From Candidatus Electrothrix aarhusensis (lineage in GTDB: Bacteria > Desulfobacterota > Desulfobulbia > Desulfobulbales > Desulfobulbaceae): a DNA stretch of 58,653 nt. The translations under genes were made by a program, and so were the position numbers. The DNA lies in NCBI GenBank assembly GCA_004028505.1, contig MTKO01000055.1, forward strand, positions 1 through 58,653. Direction: 5' to 3'. The notes under the pieces were generated by a model, which was not told the origin of the DNA, made no database searches, and saw only the letters and a list, made by a program, of their open reading frames with translations. Of the stretch, positions 19,139 to 29,080 are shown piece after piece; position 1 is the stretch's first letter; each line of letters opens with the position of its first letter.

Positions 19139-19294
19139 TTAGCCCTTTTTCCGAGCTTCCTCTTCTTCCTGCTTAAGACGTTCACGCTCAGCCTTGAGCT
19201 GCTTGTACTCTTCTTCAATCTCATGCAGCGAATCACCCTGGCGCTGCTTGAGCTCCTCAACCTTTTCTTTTATCTTCTCCTTTCTGAGCTTCAT
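19139..19294 (-). CDS. Small charged coiled-coil protein (51 residues)
   Basis: A short frame starting MKLRKEKIKEKVEELKQRQ and ending in EEEEARKKG is almost wholly Lys/Glu/Arg with a heptad pattern. Its ATG overlaps the stop of the YkgJ-type gene by 4 bases (ATGA), which suggests translational coupling, and the pair ends at the terminator at 19074-19107. No domain is recognised. Coupling and codon-like composition support it as a real small protein, possibly a partner of the upstream gene product. Confidence 0.65.
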   Translation of the reverse strand: MKLRKEKIKEKVEELKQRQGDSLHEIEEEYKQLKAERERLKQEEEEARKKG

Positions 19295-20091
19295 GCCTTC
19301 AACCCCGAACAGGTATTGGCCAAATACTGAAAAGAAAAAAGCATCAGGGCGACATCGTCTTCCTTGATTTTTTCAATGGTCTCTTGGTCAACGTCATAGG
19401 TGTCAAGAAAGGAACTTTCGAAAATAAAGCGGCGGAAATGATCCAAATCCGTCGAGGCCATAAAGAACATCCTCTGGGCCGCTTCAGAAAGATTGGCCTG
19501 ATGTCCAAAGGACTTGCGCCGCATAACAAGACGAAGCCATTCCTTATTCATTTCATCGCGAAGAGCAACGCCCTGATCTTCCCGCCATTCCCCAATGGTC
19601 CACTTTTTCGATTCTTCAAACCCTTTACAGTGGGGCTCCTTCACCAAAAAGAAGAACTTATCTTCTTTGACTCCTTCCTTGCCGCCTTCATGGAAATCAG
19701 CCATGCCCACTGGATAATAACGGCAGGATGTGGGCCGATCCTCATACACGGTGCAGCCTTCCGGGGTAACAAAAGGGCAGGCATTCTTTTCCTCGGTCAG
19801 CTTTATCTGCACACCGGGCATATCGGTTTTTTCCAGGTAGGTCGGCTCTGTATACTGAGTAATAAATTCATGAGCAGAAATATTCAGCCTTTTCCGCAAA
19901 ATCAAAATGTCGTACGGCGTCAAAACAATCTGTATATGATGACAGCATGCAGTAAAACAGCTGACCCCCGGATGGCATTCAAACTGCAACGCTGAGTCCA
20001 GGGTTAATTTTTCAGGCATGATATTGGACGGATTTTTATTGGTCCCCTGAGTAAAATTGTTATCCTTATCAGCGTTTTTAGTATCGCTCAT
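19291..20091 (-). CDS. YkgJ-family cysteine-cluster protein
   Basis: A 266-residue soluble protein with the YkgJ Cys pattern spread over residues 38-130: CHPGVSCFTACC, then CPFV, GCTVYEDRPTSCRYYPVG and HCKG. The family is thought to bind zinc or an iron-sulfur cluster; no reaction is established. The N-terminus of about 25 residues is Asn/Asp/Lys-rich and probably disordered. The ATG at 20091 follows a GGAGC ribosome site. It forms a coupled pair with the 51-codon ORF downstream. Confidence 0.82.
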   Translation of the reverse strand: MSDTKNADKDNNFTQGTNKNPSNIMPEKLTLDSALQFECHPGVSCFTACCHHIQIVLTPYDILILRKRLNISAHEFITQYTEPTYLEKTDMPGVQIKLTEEKNACPFVTPEGCTVYEDRPTSCRYYPVGMADFHEGGKEGVKEDKFFFLVKEPHCKGFEESKKWTIGEWREDQGVALRDEMNKEWLRLVMRRKSFGHQANLSEAAQRMFFMASTDLDHFRRFIFESSFLDTYDVDQETIEKIKEDDVALMLFSFQYLANTCSGLKA

Positions 20092-20423
20092 TCTGCTCCT
20101 CGTTATTATATATTTTCAAAAATATTTATTTTCAAGCGTTCATCGAAAGGTTATACATATTATCATCAAGAGGTATGTTGTCAAACGAAACTTACCTTTT
20201 CCGCCTATTTCCCTTGATACCCGTTCAAATTCGCTCGCTCTCTTTTTTCTGCGGCTCAGTCCTTGACCGGAAGTATGTTCTGTTTTTCCAGGAATGAAAG
20301 CGGTTCCTTGCTTTTTTCCCAAAAGAAACTATAATTTATTTAGATACAAAGCCAGAGGACGGGCGGTTGATCTAACAGGTATGACCGACCCCGTTGCTAT
20401 CAGATCATAACGCAACTAATTAT
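20092..20423. other. AT-rich divergent intergenic region
   Basis: These 332 bases lie between the leftward YkgJ gene and a small rightward gene. The stretch is AT-rich near the YkgJ start and likely holds its promoter, but no box pair, RNA fold or coding frame stands out. Confidence 0.4.
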
Positions 20424-20621
20424 ATGAAGAAAATATTCTCGACTCCGATTGACTACAGCAAGGTAGAGACCTTAGTTTATCATCTGCCTGACGGGCCTTC
20501 CCTTTCTATGGCGATGGACGGAGTAGAAGATCTCTTTGATCTGGATATGGAACTCGGAGACATCTGCGACACTTCGGATATCGACGGTGTTATCCATTTT
20601 TTCCCCAAAGGTAATGCCTGA
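20424..20621 (+). CDS. Small acidic hypothetical protein (65 residues)
   Basis: The frame from the ATG at 20424 gives a 65-residue protein starting MKKIFSTPIDYSKVETL and ending HFFPKGNA, with an acidic middle (EDLFDLDMELGDICDTSD). A TTG 30 bases upstream is a poorer start. It is followed by its own terminator at 20653-20681, supporting expression as a single gene. No family is recognised. Confidence 0.55.
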   Translation: MKKIFSTPIDYSKVETLVYHLPDGPSLSMAMDGVEDLFDLDMELGDICDTSDIDGVIHFFPKGNA

Positions 20622-20652
20622 TCAACCCGGCTCTTTTTTTCTGAATAAGTAA

Positions 20653-20681
20653 GAAACCACTCCATAACGGGGTGGTTTTTT
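20653..20681 (+). terminator. Rho-independent terminator
   Basis: AAACCACTCC pairs with GGGGTGGTTT (one wobble) around a short loop and is followed by a T run on the plus strand. It ends the 65-codon gene and lies just before the PHP gene. Confidence 0.8.
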
Positions 20682-20710
20682 CTTTCTCCCATGCCCTACA
20701 TCCTTCCCAC

Positions 20711-21537
20711 ATGCTTGATTTACCACTACTTGACATCACCGGTGACCATCACGTCCACACCCGCTTCTGTAATCATGCTGTCGGGGAGATGGAAGAATAT
20801 GTAACAGCTGCCATCGATAAGGGGTTACGCAGCCTCACCTTTTTGGAACACCTGGAATGTGGACTCAGCTATAACCCGCGCATCTGGCTGACGCCGGAAG
20901 TTTTTCAACAATATTTCCAGGAGGGAGAACAGCTCCGGGAAAAATACGCTGACCGAATCACGATCAGGCTCGGTGCGGAGATCGGCTATAATCCAGGGGC
21001 GGTTGATGAACTGCTCGCCATGCTTGCGGCCTTTCCCTTTGCCCACCGAGGACTCTCCTGCCATTTTTACTTTGACGGTAACGAGCATCTGAACATGTTG
21101 AGCCGCCGTACTGACCATATTAAAAAAATGAACGAGCTTGGGACGGAGCCTATCCTGGATGCCTATTTCAGCAATCTGATCAAGGGATGCCGAGATATCC
21201 CCTGCGATAAGCTCTGTCATCTTGATGCGGCCTTGCGCCATAATGCTCCCATCCTGACTGCGCACCATTATGCACTCATCAAAGAACTCTTTGCAGTGAT
21301 GTTGGAAAAAGATATTGCCCTGGAGGTGAACACCTCTGGGTATGAACTGCGTCCACATCCCTATCCGGCCTTTGCTTGATACAACAGGCTCGGCAACAGG
21401 GAATCCCTCTGATTATCGGCTCTGACGCCCATCGGCCTGAGCAGGTAGGGCGTTTTTTGAGAGAGCGAAGAAAGAGCTGGGGCAGAGCGATTGACCTCAA
21501 GAGTCAAAGGTCAACTCGTCAATATAATCTACAATAA
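20711..21537 (+). pseudogene. PHP-domain histidinol-phosphatase-like protein, interrupted by a one-base frameshift
   Basis: From the ATG at 20711 the frame encodes a PHP phosphoesterase with the first metal motif DHHVHTRFCNHA, TFLEHLECG, and HLDAALRHN. It stops at 21379 after PYPAFA. The neighbouring frame continues from 21376 as LIQQARQQGIPLIIGSDAH and on to a stop at 21535, giving the missing PHP metal motif GSDAH. One added G near 21374 restores AFGLIQQA. Full length would be about 275 residues, normal for HisJ/HisK-type histidinol phosphatases, which remove phosphate from histidinol phosphate. An earlier in-frame GTG lies inside the upstream terminator and was rejected as the start. Confidence 0.82.
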
Positions 21538-21583
21538 CATAAAAGAATTCCCTCCTGATGAGGGTTGAGATAGAACAAGCACC

Positions 21584-23293
21584 ATGCTCCAAGAATTACG
21601 TGTCAATAATCTAGCCCTGATCAATAGGCTTGATCTGGATTTTTCCGAAAATACTGCCGGGTTGATCGCTTTTACCGGAGAAACCGGGGCAGGCAAGTCC
21701 ATCATTTTGCAAGCCGTGCATCTGCTCACCGGTGGTCGGGCCTCAGCCTCATGGGTGCGCAATGATTGCGATCAGGCCGTGATCGAGGCCCAATTCGGCA
21801 TCAGCGGGCGGGAGGACATCCTGTCCCTTTTGCATGAGCATGGGCTGGACAACGAGGAAGACTGCATCCTCCGCCGAATTGTTAGCAGTAAGGGGCGGAG
21901 CCGGATCTTTATCAATGACCGGCTAGCCACGGCCAAGCTGGCCCATACCTTGGCTGAAAGTTTGGTCAATATCGCCAGCCAGCACGACCAACAGCTCCTG
22001 CTTAAAACCCATAGCCATATTGATTTCCTAGACAGCTACGGCGAACTCTGGGAACAGCGGGAGCTGTACCGGCAGGTATACAGTCGCTGGCAGAAGCTCG
22101 CCCGCCAGCTCCGAGAATTACAGGAGCAGGAACAGGGCAAAGAGCAACGCCGGGACTTTCTCAGCTTTCAGCTCAAAGAAATTCGCGAGGTAGCCCCTTT
22201 ACCGGAAGAGGATGAGCAGCTTGTCAAGGAGCGGGACCTCTTCAAATCCTCAACCACGTTGGCCGAGCTGATCGGCAAAAGCCATTTTCAGCTTCAGGAC
22301 AAGGTGACTCCCTTGCTCATTGAGATCCGCAAAAAAATGGAGCATGCAGCCGCCCTTGACCCGGCCCTTAAAGAGCTGGCCCAGCAGAGCAGCTCTGCTT
22401 CCTTTGAAGTGGAGGATCTGGAAGGGAATCTTCGCAATTACCTCAATTCTATTCCAACAGATAAAGGCCGATTAGAGCAGATTTCCTCCCGATTGGCCCA
22501 ACTCCGGCAGTTGCAGCGCAAGTACGGCACGACTCTGGAAGAGGTGCTTGCCTTTGCCGATAGAGTGGAAAAAGAGCTGAACTCCCTGGATAATTTAGAT
22601 GAACAGATTGCGGCCTTGATAAAAGAGCTCAATGGAATCGGAGAAGAATTGTGCCAGAGGGCTGGCGCGCTTTCTCATGATCGATTTCGGGTGGCAGAGC
22701 AACTCACCACAGCCATGCAGGCAGAGCTGTCCTCGCTGAGTTTTCGTCAGGCCTTATTTCAGGTCTCGGTAACAGCAGGAGATTTCGGGGCTGCCTCGTC
22801 TTCCTCTGCTGCCTCCGCTTTATCGGCAACCGGCGGTGATGCTGTGACCTTTCTTTTTTCCGCCAATCCCGGTGAACCGCCCAAACCTCTGTCCGAGGTT
22901 GTGTCCGGCGGCGAGCTTTCCCGGCTCATGCTGGCCATGAAATGCCTGCTCGCCCGGCGGGACAAGGTGGATACGGTGATTTTTGATGAGATTGATGCAG
23001 GCATTGGCGGTGAGGCTGCCGAGGCTGTGGCCCGCAAAATTGATGAGCTGGCTAGCCATCATCAGGTCTTCTGCATTACTCATTTACCTCAGATTGCCGC
23101 CTATGCAGATGCCCATTTCCTCGTGGAAAAGCAGGTTGATGCCAATCGAACTTTCACCACGATTCGTGCGCTTTCCCGTGAAGAACGGGTGCAGGAACTG
23201 GCCCGAATGCTTGGCGGTGATAATCCCAGCGAGCAGACCCTGCTTTTTGCCAGGGAGCTGGTGGAAGGGCGAACAGATAAGCGGAAACGATAA
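21584..23293 (+). CDS. recN: DNA repair ATPase RecN
   Basis: A 569-residue SMC-like protein. The Walker A motif GETGAGKS is near residues 31-38 after a conserved N-terminal LRVNNLALINRL. Coiled-coil arms fill residues about 155-370, and the C-terminal head has the signature SGGELSRLMLAMK and Walker B VIFDEIDAGIGG. RecN acts in recombinational repair of double-strand breaks. Length is usual. An Ala/Ser-rich insertion near residues 404-418 sits in the C-terminal head. The MnmA-like gene follows after 20 bases. Confidence 0.96.
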   Translation: MLQELRVNNLALINRLDLDFSENTAGLIAFTGETGAGKSIILQAVHLLTGGRASASWVRNDCDQAVIEAQFGISGREDILSLLHEHGLDNEEDCILRRIVSSKGRSRIFINDRLATAKLAHTLAESLVNIASQHDQQLLLKTHSHIDFLDSYGELWEQRELYRQVYSRWQKLARQLRELQEQEQGKEQRRDFLSFQLKEIREVAPLPEEDEQLVKERDLFKSSTTLAELIGKSHFQLQDKVTPLLIEIRKKMEHAAALDPALKELAQQSSSASFEVEDLEGNLRNYLNSIPTDKGRLEQISSRLAQLRQLQRKYGTTLEEVLAFADRVEKELNSLDNLDEQIAALIKELNGIGEELCQRAGALSHDRFRVAEQLTTAMQAELSSLSFRQALFQVSVTAGDFGAASSSSAASALSATGGDAVTFLFSANPGEPPKPLSEVVSGGELSRLMLAMKCLLARRDKVDTVIFDEIDAGIGGEAAEAVARKIDELASHHQVFCITHLPQIAAYADAHFLVEKQVDANRTFTTIRALSREERVQELARMLGGDNPSEQTLLFARELVEGRTDKRKR

Positions 23294-23313
23294 TAACAAC
23301 ATACCGTAACATC

Positions 23314-24360
23314 ATGCAAAAAAATACAGCTATCGGCCTTTTTTCCGGAGGCTTGGACTCCATCCTTGCCTGTCGGATTATTGCCGAGCAGGGAATCCGG
23401 GTTCGGGCCTTAAAATTTGTCACCCCATTTTTCGATCATGACCTGCTTGCTCGGCAAGAAGAATATCAGCAGGAGGTAAAAGAAAAATACGGGCTGAATG
23501 TAGAGTTGGTTGACTTGAGTGCAGGCTATATCGAGCTGCTGCGCAACCCTTCACACGGATTTGGCAAGAACTTCAATCCTTGCATTGACTGCAAAATCAT
23601 GATGCTCAGTCGGGCTAAGGAGCTGATGGAGGAATACGGGGCTTCTTTTCTTGTCACCGGCGAGGTCCTTGGCCAGCGGCCCATGTCGCAACGACGGGAT
23701 ACCCTGAACCTCATTGAGCGGGATGCTGATTGCCGAGACATCCTTCTTCGCCCCTTATCTGCTCAGCTGATGAGCCCCAGCCTACCAGAGCGAGAAGGTT
23801 TGGTGGATCGTGAGCGCCTGTATAGATTTTCTGGGCGTGGGCGCAAGCCGCAGATTTCCTTAGCTCGTGAACTCGGCATTACGGATTTCCCTGCTCCTGC
23901 TGGCGGCTGTGTGCTCACCGACCCCAATCTTGCTGCCCGGATTCGTCGCTTTTACGAGGGGCTCTTTCTGATCGGCAAGGAAGAGATCACCACGGCTGAC
24001 ATCCAACTTCTTTTACTGGGACGCCAGTTTCGCCTACCAGGCGGGCATTGGCTTATCCTGGGGAGGAATGAGCAGGAGAATGAACGGCTTGCCGAATGTT
24101 GTGAGGAGGACGATTGGCTACTCTCCATGCCGGAGCGGCCCGGCCCAACCGCCTTGCTCCGCCGGGGCAGCACCCTGATTACCCTTTCAGAGGAACGAGA
24201 AAAGATCCTTAATGCGGTTGTAGGGTTGGTTGTCCGATACGGCAGAAAGGTAAAAGGTGCATTTCTGCCTGGTGAGGTGCTTTTTCAGGAAGGAAGCGTA
24301 CAAAATATGCTACAGGCCGATGTCCTTGCTGATGAAGTTTTTCAGGACTGGATTGTGTGA
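23314..24360 (+). CDS. MnmA/TrmU-like tRNA thiouridylase family protein (PP-loop ATPase)
   Basis: A 348-residue protein. The PP-loop FSGGLDS is at residues 10-16, and a NPCIDCK motif near residue 88 supplies paired cysteines; a further Cys is in [10 protein letters not shown] near residue 195. The family activates a uridine with ATP for sulfur transfer, but this branch lacks the normal MnmA C-terminal domain and has its own C-terminal region instead, so the target base is not certain. It overlaps the convergent YaiI/YqxD gene by 19 bases at the 3' ends. Confidence 0.82.
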   Translation: MQKNTAIGLFSGGLDSILACRIIAEQGIRVRALKFVTPFFDHDLLARQEEYQQEVKEKYGLNVELVDLSAGYIELLRNPSHGFGKNFNPCIDCKIMMLSRAKELMEEYGASFLVTGEVLGQRPMSQRRDTLNLIERDADCRDILLRPLSAQLMSPSLPEREGLVDRERLYRFSGRGRKPQISLARELGITDFPAPAGGCVLTDPNLAARIRRFYEGLFLIGKEEITTADIQLLLLGRQFRLPGGHWLILGRNEQENERLAECCEEDDWLLSMPERPGPTALLRRGSTLITLSEEREKILNAVVGLVVRYGRKVKGAFLPGEVLFQEGSVQNMLQADVLADEVFQDWIV

Positions 24361-24809
24361 GTCTTTTTATATTTTGTTAATATTCGGTCCAAACTGTTTG
24401 CAAAAGCTTGTTTATCATGTGCGTTTAAAGCAGACGGGCCACCAGTTTCCACCCCGTTTGCTCGCAGGCTATCCAAAAAATCTCTCGTGCTTAATCTTTC
24501 TTTTATATTTTCTTCTGTATACAGCTCACCCCTTGGATTGAGTGCAAGGCCTCCTTTGTCCACAATTCGAGCAGCTAACGGGATATCAGCGGTGATGACA
24601 AGATCTTCAGGTTCAGCTTTTTTGACTATTTCATCATCAGCTACATCCGGACCTTGGTGAACATGGATAAAAGTGATCAATGAAGATTTAGGTACCTGAA
24701 AACGGGTATTAGCGACCAAAATCAATTGCAGCCGTGTTCGTTCTGCTGCCTTGTACAAAATTTTTTTAATAACGACGGGACATGCGTCCGCATCTACCCA
24801 GATTTTCAT
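24342..24809 (-). CDS. YaiI/YqxD family protein (DUF188)
   Basis: A 155-residue protein that opens with the family hallmark [16 protein letters not shown] and has the conserved [18 protein letters not shown] and [10 protein letters not shown] segments. The fold is PIN-like and a nuclease role has been proposed for the family, but no activity is established. It is the last gene of the minus-strand 28907-24342 run, its start lying only one base beyond the methyltransferase stop. Confidence 0.92.
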   Translation of the reverse strand: MKIWVDADACPVVIKKILYKAAERTRLQLILVANTRFQVPKSSLITFIHVHQGPDVADDEIVKKAEPEDLVITADIPLAARIVDKGGLALNPRGELYTEENIKERLSTRDFLDSLRANGVETGGPSALNAHDKQAFANSLDRILTKYKKTHTIQS

Positions 24810-24810
24810 T

Positions 24811-25455
24811 TTATTTTATCCAGTGAAAAAGCCACAGTGAAGGAGTAAAGAACTTTTCTGAAATTCGAAAAGTCTCCAGCTCGCGAAACAAGGAGCTGCC
24901 CAGTTCTGTCATGTGTTGAGAGGAGCGGTAAACAGCCTTTGATGTGGTCAGCCCGGTTAGTTTGAGGATGACAGCATCATAAACGCTGTTTGTGCAGGCT
25001 TGGGACAGCAGCAGCTGTCCGCCTGGCCTGAGCATGTCCGCCATGTTGCGCAGGGCTGCTTCTCCATCAGGATAATACGGAAAAGAATGGCTGCACACAA
25101 TCACGTCAAAAGGCGCTTGATCAGGTTCTGCGTCCATAACATCACTTCGAAAAAACGCCGCTTCAGGAAATTTATCCACAGCCTGTTCCAGCATAGCCCC
25201 GGAGGGATCAATCCCGAGGTAGTGAAATTGCTTCTTCCCTAAGGCCTGGAGTAGATCCCCGTATAACTGGCCGGTACCGCAGCCCATGTCGAGGATATTC
25301 AGCTGAGACGTTTTCTGAGCTGTATTCTGGTTCCCCTCAAACCCCATAATTTTTTCACAGACCAAGGCCCGGGTGGGTTGAAGAGAAACCCGTTGCAGCC
25401 AGAGGCGATCATAATATTTTGCCCAGAAATCCCAAATACCTTGTCTATTCATCAT
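24811..25455 (-). CDS. Class I SAM-dependent methyltransferase
   Basis: A 214-residue protein with the Rossmann SAM motif I ([15 protein letters not shown]) near residues 49-63, motif II region ([11 protein letters not shown]) and [14 protein letters not shown] as motif IV. The substrate is unknown. The ATG abuts the stop codon of the radical SAM gene without a gap, so the two are almost surely co-translated. Together with the acetyltransferases upstream, it suggests stepwise tailoring of one small molecule or lipid. Confidence 0.85.
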   Translation of the reverse strand: MMNRQGIWDFWAKYYDRLWLQRVSLQPTRALVCEKIMGFEGNQNTAQKTSQLNILDMGCGTGQLYGDLLQALGKKQFHYLGIDPSGAMLEQAVDKFPEAAFFRSDVMDAEPDQAPFDVIVCSHSFPYYPDGEAALRNMADMLRPGGQLLLSQACTNSVYDAVILKLTGLTTSKAVYRSSQHMTELGSSLFRELETFRISEKFFTPSLWLFHWIK

Positions 25456-26823
25456 TTATGATTGTTTCCAAAATTTCAATGCAGCGGTCAGTAAATGCCA
25501 ACGCAGTTTGTGGTTACGCCAAAGCAGCTTACCGTGCAGCCACCAGATTCTGCCCATAAAGCCCAAACGGCTAAGATAGAGCGGCGGCAGGACCAGGTGC
25601 AGGAGATCCCATTTTCGGCAGTTAGTGGTAAGTAGCTGATCAGCCAAGGCAGGATATTCCTCTGTGCCGGGAAAGGGACTGAACACGGAAATCGTGTAGG
25701 TGGTCAGCTCGACCTCTTTGATCCAGCGATCCAGCCTGCTAAAATCCGTTGCTGTTGCCTGCTGATCCATGATAAAGAGTCCCACACAGCCGATATTATG
25801 CTGCCTGAGCAGGCTCACGCAATGGCGATTCTGCTCCGCGCTTACCTGCTTATTAAACTCCTGCAGGCCTCTGTCGTCAATAGCTTCCAAGCCGACAATA
25901 ACTTCAATAACGCCCATCTCCCGCAACAAGGGCAGAATATCAGGATGCTCGCTGACAAAGTCGGCCCGCCCGTAGATAATAAATTTTCGTTTGATTTCCT
26001 GCCGCATGAGTTCAGCAGCAAAGCGTTGCAGGCGTTGTATGTCCAGGAGAAAAGTATCATCAATCAGCCAAATAACCGAGCAATTGATTGTTCCTATCTC
26101 CGCTACGACGTCTTCTACCTCCCGTGCCTGATAGATCCCGTTATTGAGCAGGCGGCAGTAGCAGAAAGAGCAGGTGTAGGGACAGCCAAATCCGGTCTTG
26201 ACCAAGGCGGTCGGGCCGTGATAGAGCCAGGAAAAGCGTTTTTTATGGCTGTGAAAATAACTGCGGTCCGGGCGGGGCAGAGCTGTCGGGTTAAAGTCGG
26301 CCTTTGGGTTCTCCTGCCATCGGCCTTGGTCGTCCTGCCAAGATATACCAGCGAGTTCAGGCCAATCTCTTTGTTTATTTATTCGCTTTTTGGCAAGGAT
26401 ATTCTGAAAGGTGAATACTCCGCCGGAATGGACAATTAGATCAACCTCGGGACGCTGAAAATCTGCCAGATTCAACTCGGCATGAACCCCACCGATGAGC
26501 ACCACAGCCTCGGGTCGCAGCTGACGAACTGTGTGGGCGTAGATCAGCATCTGATCGCGGGCCGGGTAATAACCGGTAATGGCCACCAGATCCGGCTGAA
26601 AGGTTCTGCACGCACGGGCAAAAGAGCCATCAACCTGTCCGTCCCAGATGTGATATTGATGACCAGATTCCGTCACTACCGCAGCCAAATATTCAAGCTC
26701 CAGCGGCTCCGTGCTGATGAAGCCGCTGGAGCCAAAACGAGTCAGGCCGGTGCTGTATTTGGGGCGCACCAGCAGGATGCGGGCGGGTTCGCTTGATGAT
26801 TTTGCTGATCTACTTGAAAACAT
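25456..26823 (-). CDS. B12-binding-domain radical SAM protein
   Basis: A 455-residue protein. The N-terminal B12-binding-like domain (residues 14-150) includes PDLVAITGYYPA and VVLIGGVHAELN. The radical SAM cluster motif is CX3CX2C at Cys214, Cys218 and Cys221 (GCPYTCSFCYC). The C-terminal part has basic, aromatic membrane-facing features. It overlaps the upstream acetyltransferase gene by 14 bases. Family members act in lipid, hopanoid and natural-product modification; nothing fixes the substrate. It is not closely similar to the other radical SAM protein at 9199-10542 apart from the shared architecture. Confidence 0.87.
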   Translation of the reverse strand: MFSSRSAKSSSEPARILLVRPKYSTGLTRFGSSGFISTEPLELEYLAAVVTESGHQYHIWDGQVDGSFARACRTFQPDLVAITGYYPARDQMLIYAHTVRQLRPEAVVLIGGVHAELNLADFQRPEVDLIVHSGGVFTFQNILAKKRINKQRDWPELAGISWQDDQGRWQENPKADFNPTALPRPDRSYFHSHKKRFSWLYHGPTALVKTGFGCPYTCSFCYCRLLNNGIYQAREVEDVVAEIGTINCSVIWLIDDTFLLDIQRLQRFAAELMRQEIKRKFIIYGRADFVSEHPDILPLLREMGVIEVIVGLEAIDDRGLQEFNKQVSAEQNRHCVSLLRQHNIGCVGLFIMDQQATATDFSRLDRWIKEVELTTYTISVFSPFPGTEEYPALADQLLTTNCRKWDLLHLVLPPLYLSRLGFMGRIWWLHGKLLWRNHKLRWHLLTAALKFWKQS

Positions 26824-27829
26824 GGCGCTCCGTTAAGGGAGCTGTATAACTCAGCAGGCTGATTCCACGGTGGATGAAAAAATGAACTAAGGAATTAGAA
26901 TGGCGAGCGTAAAGAAGGCGACGATGGAGGGTACATCCTAGTTTGGTCTTGACATCCTCGGCAGTCTGGCCCAAATTGACCCGCTCTGATCCCTGTTCCA
27001 TTCCGCTCCTGATCACATGGAGAAGCATATTGATATAGGTGTGAAACTGCTCGTTCAGGTTGTAATCCAGTCCGCCGAAAAGAAAAATCTGCTCCTGATC
27101 GCCTTGATTGCTGAACATGGTCTGAGTAAAGCCGAGCAGCTTGTCTCCTACTGAAAAGACAGAAATCGTTGCCGGAAATTGCTGAAAAAAAGAGATATCC
27201 AGTTTTTCCAGCTTAAAGTCTGAACGCTGATAAACCTGTTCGTAAAGTTTATAGAGCTTGCTGTCAAACTCGCTGTTGTCTTTAAGTACGCTGGTTTTCA
27301 CCCCCTGAAAACGCTTGAGCGAGGCCCGGATTTTATAGCGGTAATGGCTGCGCATTCTGCCGAGATAGGCAGAAAAATCAAAGCCTCGGATATCCAATTC
27401 GCAGTTAGGCAGGGTAAGTCCCTTGGCGCAGATGGGCGAGAGCGACAGAGGCGGCTTCTTGCCGTTTAAGAGCAGCAGCGCTCCAGAGATTTTTTGTAGA
27501 GCCTGCCTAAAGGGCTCCAGATCCTGCTTTTGAATCTGCAAGCCGGGCCAGGAAACTGAGCAGGGAATGCCGACGATGGCCACCGGGAGACGCAGGTTGC
27601 CGGGCCCATAGGTGAGGATATCCAGGCGGTGCTGATAGGTCATAAAGAGAGAGGCCCGGTCCTCGTTCTCCAGGAGGTAATAGCGCTGACCTGTCGGGTT
27701 GACCTGTTCTAGGAGCCTCAACGAGGCTTTGCAGAGGAAGGGATTGCCTTTACAGGCCTTGTCCCAGCTCGTTGGCAGGTCACGGGCAGCAGAGAACGTC
27801 GAAAAGACAGAATTACTCATTTTACTCAT
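26810..27829 (-). CDS. GNAT/FemAB-like acetyltransferase (BioF2-type)
   Basis: The start chosen is the ATG at 27829 (MSKMSNSVFS), which overlaps the preceding stop by 4 bases, giving 339 residues; a longer frame to 27880 would run deep into the upstream gene. The protein has the two-lobed look of FemAB/BioF2-type acyltransferases: SHYRYKIRASLKRF near the middle, then LYEQVYQRSDFKL and FGGLDYNLNEQFHTYINMLLH near the end. Such enzymes transfer acyl or aminoacyl groups from CoA or tRNA. Substrate unknown. Confidence 0.72.
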   Translation of the reverse strand: MSKMSNSVFSTFSAARDLPTSWDKACKGNPFLCKASLRLLEQVNPTGQRYYLLENEDRASLFMTYQHRLDILTYGPGNLRLPVAIVGIPCSVSWPGLQIQKQDLEPFRQALQKISGALLLLNGKKPPLSLSPICAKGLTLPNCELDIRGFDFSAYLGRMRSHYRYKIRASLKRFQGVKTSVLKDNSEFDSKLYKLYEQVYQRSDFKLEKLDISFFQQFPATISVFSVGDKLLGFTQTMFSNQGDQEQIFLFGGLDYNLNEQFHTYINMLLHVIRSGMEQGSERVNLGQTAEDVKTKLGCTLHRRLLYARHSNSLVHFFIHRGISLLSYTAPLTERHVFK

Positions 27830-28907
27830 TGCAGCGTAAGAGTGAACACAGAATAGGTCGGCCCGGCTTCCGGATTCCAACGACGGCAGATGTTGTTGGA
27901 CTTCAAATTAGCCGAGAAAATCCAACCGGATTCGCATTCCTGAAAACGGTCCCTTGTCAGCTCATAACAGGCATGAAAGAGCCCGAGGATCACCGAGCTG
28001 CCCTGGAATTTCGGGATAACCCCGATCTCCACGATCTTGAAGCGTTTGATGGGGCGTCGGAGCAGTTTATATTTGAGCAGTGCCTGTATTCCCAGCTCCT
28101 GTCCCGGCCCGATAAGCTCGTTAAAATCAGGATACCAGAGCAGAAATCCTACCGGAATTCCGCCATGCTCAGCTATGAGTAGGTTCTCTTCCTGGAGAAA
28201 CCAGCGGAACGGTTTGAACAGTTCGTAATCTTCATCCTCATGGCGATAAAAATAGGCGGGATGATCAGAAAAACAGTGATTGTTCAGTTGGGTGTAGATG
28301 GCTAGATCTTCCCGAAGACGGGAGAAGTCGGCTTTACGGAAACTGAAGCGTTTTTTGGTGCGCTCAAGGATTCTGGCTTCCTGTTGTTTGACAAAGGAAT
28401 TCATGGGATAGCGATAGGAGACAAGGTGCTGCTCCGCGAAACCAAGCGAACGGAAATAGTCTATATAATAAGGAGGTGTGTAGGATGAGCCGAAACAGGG
28501 CAGTTCATTGAAACTGTCAGCAAGGAAGCCCAGTCCATAATTCACATGGCCGTTCATGCTGACCAGCAGATTCGTTGCACCCCATTGCCGGGCGATGAGG
28601 ATGCCTTGTCTACAAGGGCTTGGACAGCTTCCTGTGCGTTGGGTAGGGCCTCAAAAAAACTCAGCTGCACGTGGTCTGGCAACCCTTCAGCCCGGAGGAG
28701 CAGGGCTGCTGCAAGAGGTGCCCCTTTGTCGTCCTTGACCACGACGGCCTGTTGTTGGGTACGGCTGCCAAAGGCTCCTTTGGGATTGGTGACGATAGTC
28801 AGGACGCTGCTCAGAGAATCACGAAAATGAGGGTTCCCGGCATAGACCTGGGCAGTGATTTTCTTGTATTCTGAACGACGCAGTTTGTTGTTACAGATTA
28901 TCTGCAT
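27826..28907 (-). pseudogene. GNAT-type acetyltransferase, interrupted by a one-base frameshift
   Basis: Two frames, 28907-28554 and 28557-27826, join into one protein of about 360 residues. In the downstream frame the sequence before its first Met reads ILIARQWGATNLLVS, coding-like and continuous with NYGLGFLADSF. The first frame instead runs into SSSPGNGVQ and stops. Adding one base to GGCATCC near 28601-28603 (AA for A) joins ALVDKA to ILIARQ. The C-terminal half has GNAT features: LLIAEHGGIPVGFLLWYPDF and KIVEIGVIPKFQGSSV. It heads the minus-strand operon that continues with a BioF2-like enzyme. A ribosome site (AGGAGC) precedes the 28907 ATG. Confidence 0.7.
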
Positions 28908-28960
28908 GAAAGCTCCTGACTTCTCACGTTATTATTTTGCATCTCTGCTACTCGGCGCTG

Positions 28961-28980
28961 CCCACCGTTGAAACGATGGG
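28961..28980. repeat. Short hairpin (REP-like)
   Basis: CCCACCGTT and AACGATGGG pair with one mismatch around a two-base loop. It lies between the acetyltransferase start and the integron cassettes. It could be a repetitive palindrome; only one copy was seen here. Confidence 0.4.
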
Positions 28981-29080
28981 CTATTATCGATTGCCCCTTT
29001 TGGGCGTGAATATCTGGGGCCACCTGAGCATCAATACTCCGTCTCAAACTGCGGATGCACCCACAGGAATTCCTGCCGCC

